From positions 34,863,007 through 34,927,006 of the forward strand of contig CM029660.1 of assembly GCA_017311315.1 (NCBI GenBank): a stretch of DNA of 64,000 nucleotides. Reading direction: 5' to 3'. Each line of letters begins with the position of its first letter. The stretch's first letter is position 1. Position numbers and translations under genes: made by a program. Under the pieces are notes generated by a model. The model ran no database searches. It saw nothing but the letters and a program-made list of their open reading frames with translations, and had not been told where the DNA came from. Positions 36,335-49,000 of the stretch are shown here, piece after piece. Source of the stretch: Dendrocalamus latiflorus. Its lineage: Eukaryota; Streptophyta; Magnoliopsida; Poales; Poaceae.

Positions 36335-36633
36335 ATTTCATGAGATCGATCCAAACATTAAAAAAATTGTTCGACTACATGCTTCCTACAGTGACAAGAA
36401 TTTTTGAGTGAGAGTATTAGCTTCTCTACTCCAGTTGTAACTAGCTCTGGTAACTGAAATTTTATGCTTCACTAATATGATACTTGATTTATTTACGAGT
36501 ATGAATTTGTATGTTTTGCTTGATACATGATGACGTAAGATAAAATTGATTTATTGTTCAGTTTGATATAATATTTAATAGTATGTATCACTTTTATTTG
36601 GCATTCCGTTGCAATGTACGGGTACCTTACTAG

Positions 36634-37440
36634 TAGCTATAAATGATTGACCACTATTCTTTGTTTTAACATATACTGCAATACATGAATGTCACAAATG
36701 AAACTAATTCTACAAATATGAAAATTAAATCGAATGGATAGTATTCTAAAAATTCTAATATCTGAAATCTTTGATACCATCACATATATAAATCAATTAA
36801 TATGTCCTAAAAATAATGCCTAAGTATATGTACGGACCACTTTGCCCGTTCCTATAAAATTTCCAACTGTATGGCCACATGTGTAGGTATACAGCATTGT
36901 CGCTACTTTTAAGATCACCATCGCACCTGTCGAGCTGGGGTAATCCTAATAACGAGCAAGGAGTATTAACGTTCGATTTCGAAGCCCATCTCTTGGTTGA
37001 CACATGTCATCCCATGATTAGGCCATGTCATAAACACGGCAGTTCGTCCGATAACATCTCTACGTTACGTCCTTTGGGCCCCTTTAGAACATAGAAATTT
37101 CATATAAATTTCTATAGAAATTTCGAAAGAAACAGCTCAATTCTCGAACGATCAAGAAGAAATTCCGATATTCTAAACGGGGCCTTTGGCATTTGTTTGT
37201 TGTCTGTGAGCCTTGATTCCACTGCCTCACATAGCCCCTTCCTGAATAAGGAGGAAGAATTAGCGACACAGCCAAACATTAATCGGTCCTTAATTAGTTA
37301 GCCCTAATCCGAACAGCTAATTTACCACGTGCCTCTAATCCGAAGCCTGCGTGGCTAATTACACAGCCCAGCATTAGGCGCGCCCAAATTAACCTCCTAA
37401 TTAATCCGAACCTGCGAGCCTTCGTTCGTCTCGTCTCGTC
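36634..37440. other. Intergenic upstream of the SULTR gene
   Basis: 36,665-36,830 is a decayed relative of the Helitron-like remnant at 24,650-24,840. 37,076-37,196 is a short MITE. The remainder is the upstream region of the transporter gene, and no phosphate-response P1BS consensus (GNATATNC) was found by eye in its last 400 bases. Confidence 0.45.
37076..37196. mobile_element. Short MITE in the SULTR promoter region
   Basis: gggcccctttagaacatag at the left and attctaaacggggcctt at the right are inverted repeats around 121 bp. Same family style as 18153 and 21044. Ends about 250 bp before the TATA box of the transporter gene. Confidence 0.6.
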
Positions 37441-37444
37441 TCCC

Positions 37445-37452
37445 CTATAAAA
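37445..37452 (+). promoter_or_regulatory. TATA box of the SULTR gene
   Basis: ctataaaa in a CT-rich context, 180 bp before the start codon at 37,633. It predicts transcription from about 37,475. The ATG at 37,452, which opens a 97-codon frame, would then lie upstream of the transcript. Confidence 0.6.
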
Positions 37453-37632
37453 TGGCGGCCTCCTCTCCTCCCCCTCCGCCGAATCCATCAAGCAAGAAGA
37501 AGGCAACCCACCTTCCCCACTTGCCTCCTCCCCTGCAGCTCCTGTCGTTGCAGGGAGGACAGCCAAGGTCACAGCAACCGCGCCCGGTGCCGCCTTGGCC
37601 GTCGCCGTCTGTCGATCACGGTCTATCGCGCC

Positions 37633-38073
37633 ATGGTGGTCAACAACAAGGTGGACAGCCTCTCGTACGACGTCGAGGCGCCCCCGGTCGCCGCCGCGCC
37701 GCCCACGGTCGAGGAGCCCGCGCTGCTGCTGCAGCAGCAGCATGATGAGGTGCCTGCGGGGGGCGAGGTGGTGGAGCCGCACAAGGTGTCCGTGCCGGAG
37801 CGGCGGACGACGTTGCAGGCACTGAAGCAGAGGCTCGCGGAGGTGTTCTTCCCGGACGACCCGCTGCACCAGTTCAAGAACCAGTCCTTCGCCAGGAGGC
37901 TGGTGCTGGCGCTGCAGTACTTCTTCCCCATCTTCCAGTGGGGCTCCGACTACAGCCTCCGCCTCCTTCGCTCCGACGTCATCGCTGGCCTCACCATTGC
38001 CAGCCTCGCCATCCCGCAGGTACGCCATTAACGCAGACGCACGTCCTCTGCCCTGCCCTGCCTCCCCTGCTTC

Positions 38074-38130
<57 letters not shown>

Positions 38131-41100
38131 TTGGCTTCAAGGCTTCAATTCAATTCCTAGCAACTTTTAGTACGTTTGTTTCTGGAACACGGCAAAATAT
38201 AGCTAGGCAACGTATTAACTGACGCGTCTCTCCTGGCCTGCAGGGAATTAGCTATGCCAAGCTCGCGAACCTGCCTCCAATCATTGGCCTATGTGAGTTC
38301 TGCACACTGCTCATCTCGTGCGTGCAGGCGTGCATGCATGTGCTACAATTAATTAGCTAGAGAAAAATTACTGGTAGCAATTAGGATCAGTGATAGTCGC
38401 CAATGCCTGATGGATGAAAATCGATATGCATGCATACGGCGTGCAGATTCTAGCTTCGTGCCGCCGTTGATCTACTCGCTGCTGGGGAGCTCGAGGGACC
38501 TGGCGGTGGGGCCGGTGTCCATCGCGTCGCTGGTGATGGGGTCCATGCTCAGGGAGTCCGTCTCGCCGGACGACCAGCCCATCCTCTACTTGCAGCTCGC
38601 CTTCACCGCCACCTTCTTCGCCGGCGTCTTCCAGGCATCCCTCGGCTTCCTCAGGTCCGTACACACGTCGCCTTGCACTGTTCCATTGATCAGCTAGCAG
38701 CTAGCTACATACGCATGCGTGTGCAATCGACTGATCAGCTGCACGTACGTGCAAAACAGGCTGGGGTTCATCGTCGATTTCCTGTCGAAGGCGACGCTGA
38801 CGGGGTTCATGGGCGGCGCGGCGATCATCGTGTCGCTGCAGCAGCTCAAGGGCCTGCTCGGCATCACCCACTTCACCTCCCAGATGGGCTTCATCCAGGT
38901 CATGCACTCCGTCGTCAGGCGCCGCGACGAGTGGGCGTGGCAGACCATCGTCATGGGCATCGCCTTCCTCGCCATCCTCCTCGCCACACGCAAGATCGTA
39001 AGCCGCTCTATTCCAGTTCACCTTACTCATCTTCGTCTTGTGCTTTCAACTTTCCATCACTATTCTATTCTCACAACAAAAAAAAGATAAGATAATTAAT
39101 TACTAGCTCCGTTCCGTAATACAAATCCAGTGCGCATATCTAGAAAACACATTATTTAAATAATATTTAGTAGAATTGGACCATAGATGCTCCTATTAGA
39201 TAAACATAGTGCTCCTCTTTCTATTAGAGATAAATATGATCTAATTTTGTTAAATATTACTTAAATAGTGTATCTTTTAAGTATATATATCAAACTTGTA
39301 TTGCGAGATAGAAAGAGTATCTGAATATATTGCTATTAGTGGAAACTGGAAAGAGTTGCAGAAACGGCTAGGCGCCAAAATAGCCGCACGTACAAAATGT
39401 GACCTTAGACCGTTGTCAATCGGATAAAACGGATACATATGCACCCCTAGCTCTGCCTCTCTCTCTCTCTCTCTTAAAGCTAGACATGGTTATCGTTAGT
39501 TAATTAGTCGGCCAAATTATTTAGGATTATTTGACCATGCTTATAGAGGGGTAGCTTAGCTAGTAGGAATTAGAGACTTCTGGTTTATGACTTAAAATGT
39601 AGTGTAGTGACTGAAAATATACTATAGTAAGTATTAGTTTTTCTGAGTAATTATTTTTTAAAAAAATAAAAAAGTTATAACATCATGGATAATATAAAAA
39701 ATAAAAAAGCCCAAAAAAGATGAAATTGAAAAATCGACACATTTCAAAAGGTAGAAGTAGAAGTCGTTTGGAGCGGGGCTTACAACCATAAAAGTAACCT
39801 TGAGTTCATGGAGGGGCCCAGAGGGTGCTTGCCACTAACAATGAATTCACTCCACTCGGTTTAACTATTGGCTAATAATTAATGGCAGGGTGACCTTAAG
39901 CTAGCCCCTGCTTATTGGGACTTCATAATGCAGGGATATTTGATATTTTCTTCCCAAAATCGAACCTCTTCTTAGAATAACAGATAAAGGTACCTGACGT
40001 ACACCCAAAATAATGTGCGAAGGTGACTATCATAGTAGAAGAAATGTTCTGTTAACAATAAGCATGGCTAGCTTGGTTCAATAAGTTAGAACCTTTCTAA
40101 ACTGCTAGTTGTCTAGCTAGCTGGGCTGATAGTGCTTTAGATCATTCCAAAAAAATGCTTTAGACTTACTTGGCTTAACCAAACAGTTGGTATGCCAAGA
40201 AAAGTTTGGTTCTTCCCTAGGCCTAACTAATCTTCCAAGATATCTGAATAATGGACTCAAACATGGTTCCAAAAAGAGCTTGTTTGGCGCGTGCCCATGC
40301 ACATGTACTTTTTCAGTTCGTATGATTGTTAAGAGGTAGTTCAAAGTCGTATTTCTTTCCCTTTATCCATTGCAGAAAAGTATTATTTCTTTTAGCAAAT
40401 GAGATTTCAAGCGTAGAACAAACATGTGTTGTTAAGCCACTCTTAACTAGTTTAATTGAGCGGTTTTCAGTGTGGTCATGTACATACACCGACTATGTTT
40501 AATTGTTTATGGGGCCACACGCATCGATTAAAGTAAGACGTGTGCGCGGCTTTAGAATCTATTCTAATAAAGCTGCTGTCCATTGGAACCTTTCCCTTTT
40601 CCTTTTTGGGGAGAATGGATCTGATTTGGCCTCTCATGTGTCACTTGTTGAGCAAGTTGGTCACATGCTCATCAATGTGACATTTCCTTCTTTCGATCCC
40701 GATAGAACGATTGATAACCAATACCCCCAAACAGAAAATGGCTTCCCTGTTTCCGTTCTGTGTTCTCATTCATGTCTCCACGCATGTGGATCTTCTCCAC
40801 TCCGTTGGATTACATTCCTAGGTTCACATGAAGAGGATGAAGAGTGTTTGTTTGTTTAGAAGAAGTCATAAGTTAAAAAGAATAACGCCTGTAAATGATG
40901 TGCCGTTATGCGAAACTCTCTTATGACATGTGGGCCAGTGTGCACGGTGATTTTCCTACGAGAAATGTGGCTATGGTGTCATCTTTTCTTTTCCCGTGTG
41001 GGGACGAATTTTGCAGCAGATTTGCTTAGAAATGACGCTGTTCCTCACCTGGTATGATTAATGGTGTCAACCTGATAATTCAATGGTCATGGGACCATTT

Positions 41101-43169
41101 CAGGAAAAAAAATCTTCAAAAGATTGGACGAGATGGGGCCTCCTAAATTAATTAACAGCTTTCCACCTAAAAACTTCCATGCGTGATTCAAAATCTACTT
41201 AATTTGTAAGGCAAACTTATCCACTAATTCTTCAATTCGCAGGGTACGATTTTCTCTTTGTTTTGGTGTAAGTACGCAAGCATCAGCAACATCTAACGGA
41301 AGGACTGATCAAGAGCAAATTTTATTCCTTGTTCTTTTGCAGAGTGCGAGGAATCCAAAGCTTTTCTGGGTAGCAGCAGCTGCTCCCCTGGCCTCAGTGA
41401 TCGTCTCCACCATCATCTCATTCATCTGTAAAGCTCACGGCATCAGCATTGTAAGTAGCATTTTCTGTAGCCTTTCTGAACCAGCTGCTACTTCACGTTG
41501 GATGATTGGAAGCCTCAAACCAAGCTCAAAGAAACATTAGTCACAAATCCATCTGTAAATATTTTTTTGCTCAGATCGGCAACCTTCCCAGGGGAGTGAA
41601 CCCTCCTTCACTGAACATGCTGACCTTCAGTGGCTCCTACTTAGCCCTGGCAATGAAGACAGGAATCATGACAGGCATCTTGTCCCTAACTGTAAGACAC
41701 ATGCAAACATCCTGCATGAGTGATCTTCTTGCTGCCTAAAATTGACAAAGCTGTGAATTTGATCAGAATATGAAATTTTTACCTGAATTTGCAGGAGGGG
41801 ATTGCAGTAGGCAGGACATTTGCATCCATCAACAACTACCAGGTTGATGGCAACAAGGAGATGATGGCCATTGGGGTCATGAACATGGCTGGCTCATGTG
41901 CCTCTTGCTATGTCACCACAGGTTTGTCAATGACACCACCAGCTCTGAATTAAGTCATTGACTAGCTAATGGAAGGATCAATAGCAGATGACCGTAGCTC
42001 ACAATGATGAAATTAACAGGATCGTTCTCAAGGTCGGCGGTGAACTACAGCGCCGGGTGCAAGACGGCTGTTTCGAACATCGTGATGGCGGCGACCGTGC
42101 TGGTGACGCTGCTGTTCCTGATGCCGCTCTTCCACTACACGCCCAACGTGATCCTGTCGGCGATCATCATCACGGCGGTGATCGGGCTCATCGACTTCCA
42201 AGGCGCGGCCAAGCTGTGGAAGGTCGACAAGCTCGACTTCCTCGCCTGCATTGCCGCCTTCTTCGGCGTCCTCCTCCTCTCCGTCCAGATGGGCCTTGCC
42301 ATTGCTGTAAGTGTCCAGCTACACAAACAAACTTATGTACTTATACCTAATATAAATAATGTATGCGTGATTAACCAACCATGCAACTATTTTTGCTGTT
42401 CTTAATTTCTTGCAGGTTAGTATCTCGCTGTTTAAGATCTTGCTGCAAGTCACACGGCCAAACACGGTCATCAAGGGGGTCATTCCCGGAACGCAGAGCT
42501 ACCGGAGCATGGTTCAGTACAGGGAGGCCACGAGGGTGCCATTTTTCCTCATCGTCGGCGTCGAGTCGGCAATCTACTTCGCCAATTCCATGTACCTCGT
42601 CGAAAGGTACACGCAGTTTGAACTCTGGAATGTCAAGATTTATGTTTGATTGATGCCAATAACGTCACATTCTTGTGTGCTAATTGTTTGCCACGCGTAC
42701 GTACAGGATAATGAGATATCTCCGGGAGGAAGAGGAGAGGGCCTTCAAGTCGAGCCAGAGCTCCATCCGATGCATCATCCTGGACATGAGTGGTGAGTGC
42801 AGATCTTGGAAATTAACAGCTCTTAATCAGTAAAAAAACGAAAGAGATCGATTCAGCTAATCAGACACGAATCGATCATCTTGCAGCTGTGGCAGCGATC
42901 GACACGAGTGGACTAGACGCACTGGCAGAGCTGAAGAGAGTCCTGGACAAAAGAAACATCGAGGTAAGTGTTCTTGTAAATTCACACCAAAGCGCTCGGT
43001 GTGTAATACGATCCTGCCATGTATTTTGCAGCTGGTCCTCGCCAACCCGGTAGGATCCGTCACCGAGAGGATGTTCAACTCCGTGGTCGGCGAGATGTTC
43101 GGGTCGGACCGGCTGTTCTTCAGCATCGCGGAGGCCGTCTCGGCGGCGCCATACAAAGCACAGCCCTGA
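37633..43169 (+). CDS. SPDT: SULTR group 3 transporter (SULTR3;4 / SPDT type), complete, 12 exons
   Basis: Membrane anion transporter of the SLC26/SULTR family. The rice member I believe this to be moves phosphate in nodes toward grain. Exons: 37633-38019, 38244-38292, 38447-38654, 38760-38997, 41343-41450, 41575-41691, 41795-41921, 42020-42306, 42416-42606, 42707-42792, 42887-42963, 43032-43169; total 2,013 nt, 670 residues, no break. About 85 cytosolic residues precede the first membrane segment. Exons 2-3 hold LPPIIGLYSSFVPPLIY and SRDLAVGPVSIASL of the conserved core. The C-terminal STAS domain (from about residue 530) has ILDMSAVAAIDTSGLDAL. The start at 37,633 has good context (gccATGG). 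Intron 4 is 2.3 kb and holds a Stowaway-like MITE. Substrate cannot be told from sequence alone. Confidence 0.95.
38078..38126. repeat. (CT)n microsatellite in SULTR intron 1
   Basis: Uninterrupted CT run of about 49 bases, 60 bp after the donor site of exon 1. Confidence 0.95.
39103..39317. mobile_element. Stowaway-like MITE in SULTR intron 4
   Basis: Termini ctagctccgttccgtaatac and (reverse complement) ctctttctatctcgcaatac pair around 215 bp, flanked by TA on both sides (39101-39102 and 39318-39319), as for Tc1/mariner-type Stowaway elements. The rest of intron 4 (38998-41342) shows no gene; its 118-codon frame at 40503-40859 has no family features. Confidence 0.7.
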
Positions 43170-43290
43170 CGAGGAGATGTGTTACATGTAGGCAGCTGCC
43201 GCATAGGAGGCCCCCGTAGATCGAGCAGCAGTACTCTAACCAGCAGAAGCAGTAGAAGTGCTTCTCGGAAGAGGATAAGATAGACGCATA

Positions 43291-43363
43291 GGAGGAGGAG
43301 GAGGAGGAGGAGGAGGAGGAGAAGAAGAAGAAGAAGAAGAAGAAGAAGAAGAAGAAGAAGAAG
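43291..43363. repeat. (GGA)n-(GAA)n microsatellite after the SULTR stop codon
   Basis: About 10 GGA units followed directly by about 13 GAA units, within the probable 3'-UTR. Purine-pure over roughly 70 bases. Confidence 0.95.
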
Positions 43364-43837
43364 GCCCCATTGTTCGCGTGTTCTTGTGTTACGCCGATCC
43401 TGATCTCACAAGGAGAAGAGTTTTTGAAGAATTTAATCAGCATGCATGTAGTTGTTGTAGTTGTACGTTGATCCAAAAGTAATTAATCAGATTCCTTCTT
43501 GTCTTTGAAATTGTGCGATCTGATATGGCTCATTACACTTTTGATGCCGTCACAGTCGCCTGAAGATGAGAACAAAATACCACATAAGCATCTGAAGAAA
43601 GAATTGCAGTCCATGCAGAAGATAAGAACATCAGTACAGAAAGTTGCTCATGAGTGATCATACATAATCTGTCGTATTTCTCTTTCGGACAATGTGCTTC
43701 GAAGAATGGCATGTCACCTGACAAGGACCGGGCTCTCGAACAGCGTTCTTTCTGCATTTGGCTTGCGCTATCAAAGGAGAAGGGAATATGTGTGGTCTCG
43801 CTCTCCATGATCGTTCTTTTGATGAACATTGTATTCT

Positions 43838-44128
43838 AAAAACTCGACCTGCAGGGGATAAGACGGCCCCCGGGCATTTCAGCTTAAGAGAAGATTTTCT
43901 CACACAGATCGAGAAAACTCCCGAACCTCTGCTCCACCCTTACACAGAGCACTGTTGCCTAGGTGAGAACGACCAACGACCAGGCCGGGCCTTAGACCTA
44001 TGCTTTGGTGTGGAAGCAGGCGAGGGGATTTTTTTACCCCCAGACCTGAAATTCGCCCTGCGGGATTCGAACTCAGGACCTGGGGGTGCTACTCAGGCCT
44101 CTAACCATTGGGCTAGAGACCCTTTCGC
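43838..44128 (-). mobile_element. tRNA-derived SINE with 14-bp target duplication
   Basis: Perfect 14-bp flanking duplication GAACATTGTATTCT at 43824-43837 and 44129-44142. Read on the minus strand from 44128, the element has an A box TAGCCCAATGG (44105-44115) and a B box GTTCGAATCC (44063-44072), correctly spaced as an internal RNA polymerase III promoter. It ends with a short T tail beside the left duplication. The tRNA-like head cannot fold as a functional tRNA and is followed by about 200 bp of unrelated body. It sits between the SULTR and PRP38 genes. Confidence 0.92.
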
Positions 44129-44142
44129 GAACATTGTATTCT

Positions 44143-45480
44143 TGTGTGCTAAGTTGCCATCAGCCTATGTTGCGGCTCGTATTGGTTGCGACTAAAGATT
44201 TTTGACTGAAAATAAATAGTAATGACTGAAAAAATAACTTTTAAAATGAGGGTGCGAGCGGTGGGAAAGTGACGTGTGCCAGAGACAGGGAAGAAGGGTG
44301 GGCGTGGAGGCTTTGACGCCGGATCCGGTCGAAGATGGAGAAGGCGGCTGCAGGGAAAAAAGAAGGAAGCGGGGAGGAGGAGGGGGGAAGGGGAGGTGGT
44401 GGCACAGTGGCCTCGTCGGCGCCAAGGGCGATGGCGCGCGAGGAAATAGGGGTAGCACGGGGAAGGGGGCCGCAGGATCGAGCGAGGAGACGGGGCAGCT
44501 AGCGGCAGGGATGTGGGGTTAGGGTTAAGATGGGGAAGAATATAAAAGAGCCGAGGATAGATCCAGACCTCTGATTCTCAATCCAATGATTCAAAATACT
44601 TGACTGATTTTAACCTCTAAAAACAGTCAAATACTCTATAGACGGACCTTTACTCAAACAAAGTGCATCCTTCTATCATTAACTGTCTGCGAAATGAATT
44701 GGATCACCAGTGATGGAGAATTGTCTATTTGCCAACATTTCCAGTCCAATCAAGTAGCAAAAACCAGCACGCCCTTCAGGGAAAGCAAAGAACAAACCCA
44801 GGATCTCTCCCGGACAGCAGAAATCTATGGATGCTAGAAAAATACAACATTCAACAGACCAATAATAGATCGTGCCAACCTCCGATGCTATAAGACTACG
44901 CACGCTCCACTGAGCTCATATGTTTCTTTTTTTACAAAAAAAATCTCTCCTTTTACACCGACAACCCCAAGATCACTCATTCCCGGAACTAAACCGCAGA
45001 AATTTCACTTGTGCTGGGAATAATTCAACGAAGGAAATGGAATGTAAAGTCATGTTAATGGAGTTCATGCCTGAGAATTAGCGAGGATAGGCAGAGCAGA
45101 CGAATCAAAGACCAGTTATAGGAGGCTAATCATTAAGGAGAGCAAGAGAGTAAGATTAGGGTTCAGAAGTGATTTTTTTCGTACATCAAATCTCTATGTT
45201 TGGATGGGTTTAGGCCATGTTTCTTTCAGTTTTTCAGTCGGTTTTTTGTTTCGATTTTTTAGTAATAATTATTTATCAAACTAATAAACTATAGTTAAAA
45301 GACATAAACTATGCTCGTTCAACAAAATAAAACATAAATTATAGCTAAAAAGAACATAAACTTAGGTTCCAAACGCTGAAGAGTGAAGAGGCAGATGGAG
45401 GCTAGAACACACTGCAAAAGAGGTGATTTTTTTGTTTCCACCCCTGTCAAATAGAGTATTAACGGTGATATCATCCTCCG
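44143..45480. other. Intergenic between SULTR and PRP38 genes
   Basis: A GC/purine-rich block at 44,230-44,520 gives overlapping open frames on both strands through base composition. 45,210-45,370 resembles a MITE interior (ttttcagtcggtttttt). No gene recognised. Confidence 0.4.
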
Positions 45481-45499
45481 CGAACACATTACGTGGCAC

Positions 45500-45739
45500 T
45501 ATATAATCCGCGGATGTATAATGGACGGCTGCGATATGGCTGTTTACTCGATAGGGTTTACCCAAGCCACGAGCTTCTTCCTCCGCCTCTAGCTCTCTCT
45601 CCTCTCCCAAGTCCCCACCCAATCATTGTCAAAAAAAAAAAAAGTCCCCACCCAATCCGATCGATTTCTCCGAGCCCCCATCTCGATCGCGTCGCCGCCG
45701 CGGCCTCCCGCGCGCGCCCGTGGCCTCGCTCGCGTTCCG
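45500..45739 (+). other. Probable 5'-UTR exon of the PRP38-like gene
   Basis: A CT/CG-rich leader-like stretch ends at the donor cgcgttccg|gtgaga (45739/45740). The next acceptor, tttcag at 46031-46036, lies seven bases before the start codon at 46044. The transcription start is not determined and the left limit is a guess. Confidence 0.55.
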
Positions 45740-46043
45740 GTGAGAAGGAAATAGGTAGCTATTCGATTCCAGTCTGAAAGTTTGGATCTTGATGCGAAAA
45801 AGATGGAATCTTTTTGTGCTTTGCTCTCCCCTATTGCTAGCCTGCAACAAATTTGGTTCGGATTAGAAATTTTTGATCTTTTGTCGAAACACTGACAAAT
45901 TCTTTCGTAGAGATACCCTATAATTTTACTGCCCTTGACCCCTTGTCTTAGTATCGAATAGTAATACATATAGATTATCAAAGATTTAGGAGATCTCGAA
46001 TAGGGTCGGATTGATTCTGTGTGATGTTAATTTCAGAGGGGAA

Positions 46044-49000
46044 ATGGAGATACAGTCATCTGGTAGGCCCATCGATGTGCTGATGGAGAAGGTGCTGTCC
46101 GTGAACATCATCTCCTCGGACTACTTCAAGGAGCTCTACAGGCTCAAGACATACCACGAGGTTATCGATGAGATCTACAATCAGGTTGACCACGTTGAGC
46201 CATGGATGACCGGCAACTGCCGCGGCCCCTCCTCCGCGTTCTGCCTCCTGTACAAGTTTTTTACCATGAAGCTCACCGTGAAGCAGATGCACGGGCTGCT
46301 GAAGCACCCTGATTCTCCTTACATCAGAGCTGTAAGTCTACGGTTTGTTGGTTTTCGCAATGTTTGTTTTCGTTTCTGCGTTTCATGATCGCATATTGCA
46401 TGGAGACTGCAATATTGGGGAATTATATGCAAGAGAATTTGCTGAAGCACTGAATTTAGTTGCATCTGTGCAGACAGTGTGATTGGAAATGAGTCTAGGT
46501 GCATTGTTAGGTAAAATTTCCCTGGTAAATGTAGTGGAATGACATGGAACTCTGTGTTGGAGTCCTGATAGTTCCTTGATAGGTAGTTGAATCTCCAGAG
46601 TCAATAAATATCCCCATGTGTGCATGGCACTAGCTTTTATAGAACAAGGAATCAGGAATGTTTAGTTTATAAAAAAAATTAATTTTAGAGCTCAGACTAT
46701 AATAATCATTTATATTTCAGATTGGATTTCTCTACTTGCGATATGTTGCGGAACCAAAGACATTATGGACTTGGTATGAACCCTACATTAAAGATGATGA
46801 GGTATTGTCTCTTTTCTGTTAGTTCTCTGTTTCTTTTGCATTTGTTTGACAATAAATTTAAGCAGCAAGAGGACAATTGCTAGCTTTCCCCATGTGTTCT
46901 ATGTTATGCGCTGAAGTATTTAGCAAACCTCTGTGTTGCTTCCAATAAAGTGGCATGTTAAACTTGTATAAGATAAACAAAGATCTTCTGTTCTTATTGT
47001 GCACCTGCTATTTGTTAAGGACAATGATTGTGCAAACCACAAATAATTACTAAAAATATAAATGAAGCCCAGATAGTGAGCTGATGGAAGTGTGATCAGA
47101 AAGGCCAAATTGATACTTCTCTGGAATCCACCATTCCTGTACTAGACTACTAGCACTTGCTCTTTTGAAACATAACGACGTGCACATCACATGTATGAAC
47201 CCAATGCTTAGCCATGTGGATCTATCTGTGCAAATGGTTTTTCAAGCATTTGCATAACATGTTAATTTTGTTGTATTCATAGTTGTAAGACATTTATGCT
47301 TCTTTATGATTAAATGGTTAATCCCTTTGCAGTGTAACATAACTCACTCTACATTAATATGTCTTCTCATTCAGGAGTTTTCCCCTGGATCCAATGGTAA
47401 AATGACTACTATGGGTGTTTATGTGCGTGATCTCCTCCTTGGTCAGGTATATCTCTTAAACTTCGCACCCATTTCTGCCATTAAACAGAACAGCATCGTA
47501 AAGTTACTATTACGGTGCCCTTTAGTTACCCAACCACATCCAAGGGCATACATCATTAACATACTATTTTCTGAACCTAAATGCAATTAGTGTTTGTTGA
47601 ATCACTCACCTGTTGATTTGGCATACTGAGCGGAAATTTCAATTGTGGAGTTGCTTTAAGAGGAGACATCACCTCTTCCACCAGTAACCACTTTGTATAA
47701 GGTTTGTCATGATATGTTACTCAAATGTTCTTTTTCCCACTAGTGTTTCCTATGTTTAAACTGGTTAAGGATTCATAGCACATGAATATGATGTATGCTG
47801 TCTTAGTTTTGTAGATGCTTTACTCTGTTTTAACTTGTTGAGGATTATGTCACATATTTGTTTCTTTTCTGCAAGAGATGCCATTATTTTCTTTTCTGCC
47901 CATGCTTTATGCTTTGGATAATGTCTATTTGTGCTATATGTTATCAAGAAAAAAGTCCATCTCCCTAGCAAAAAGATAATGAAGTCCAATGTGTAATAAG
48001 CATCTTATAATTGGAAGTTGTTGAATTCGTTTAGGTTGCTAGTAAAAAGAAAGGTTGCGTAATGCCCATGTTCTAGTGGACAGTTAGCTGTAAAAAATGT
48101 AGTGTTTACTGGTTGTCTTGTCCCCCACATTTATCCCCAGTCAGAGGCTTCTGTGATATTATAGTTGGAGATTCCTCCAAATTTAGCCATGGGCTAATGG
48201 AGTAATGGACTAAGGTCCAATGATTCATAGATTTCATTGTCAATGCAAGTTAGCAGAAAACTGGTAGCAAATTGAGATGCCTGTTTTCTGGGTGAACTGA
48301 AACAGTGGTGAATTGTGGTTCTTTGGTTTGGTTGGCTGTTGTTACTCTTCGGTGGATGCATCCTTTAATTCCATTTACAGGTCCAGCCTATGCAGCAATG
48401 AATCAACGATGTTTTGACTCAGTTGGCTGAAAGCAATCGCAAAACAATTGACTAGTTTATTTTTGGCAATTTTTTGTTCCAATTTATTTTCTACTGTCAC
48501 AGTTTGTCTTCATATCAAGGCCCGTTCAAAACAGCTTTTGGCTTCTAGCTTCAAGAAGCCGGAAGCTGTTTTGAACACGTTGGCTTCTTAACGTGGCTTT
48601 TTTTCCTTCCTTCCTTTTTTTCTTTTTCTTTTGCATTGTCTGTGGAGACATAATGGTTTTTTATGTTCCCTCTTTTTTCTTCATTTTCCTTTAATTGAAT
48701 GACTCGTCACTCGCTAAAAACTAACAGCCGCTACAGTGCCTATTTCAGCCAGCCAACAGCCGCAGCTAAAAGTTATCAGCAAAACCCATTTTGAATGGGG
48801 CCTTAGAGCTGTGTATAACAGCCCCAAGCCTATGCGCCCGTATGCCAAAACATAACGTAGCATATTAACCTCACAATCATATTCACATGCATTCTATTTT
48901 TGTTGACAACTCTGATGCTACCGACAATCATATTCACTTACATTCTGTTTTTGTCGACAACTCTGATGCTACCACTCAGTGTTTCCTTTTTGAGCTATTA

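Larger units (their letters stand above)
33169..36633 (+). mobile_element. Helitron-like element carrying a cellulose synthase gene fragment
   Basis: Begins TCTACTGCTTAAAAATTT and continues ttggtggtcgtcgg, parallel to the start at 11212. It ends with a short hairpin ccgttgcaatgtacgg (36606-36621), nine bases, then CTAG (36630-36633) followed by T, which is the Helitron 3' signature. There are no terminal inverted repeats and no target duplication, as expected. The base before the start is C instead of the usual A, a weak point. The 5' kilobase is CT/CCG-rich tandem repeat; five exon-like pieces of a CesA gene lie at 33,833-35,054. No Rep/helicase is present, so it is non-autonomous. Confidence 0.7.

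Noticed and set aside
37452..37745. 97-codon frame starting just after the SULTR TATA box as an alternative start or upstream ORF
   Set aside because: Its ATG overlaps the TATA box, so it should not be in the mRNA; the frame is Pro/Ala-rich and overlaps the true start in another phase.
40503..40859. 118-codon frame in SULTR intron 4
   Set aside because: No recognisable similarity, and it lies inside a well-supported intron.
44041..44128. tRNA-like sequence with A and B boxes
   Set aside because: It is the head of the SINE at 43838-44128, bounded by target duplications; it does not form a complete tRNA cloverleaf.
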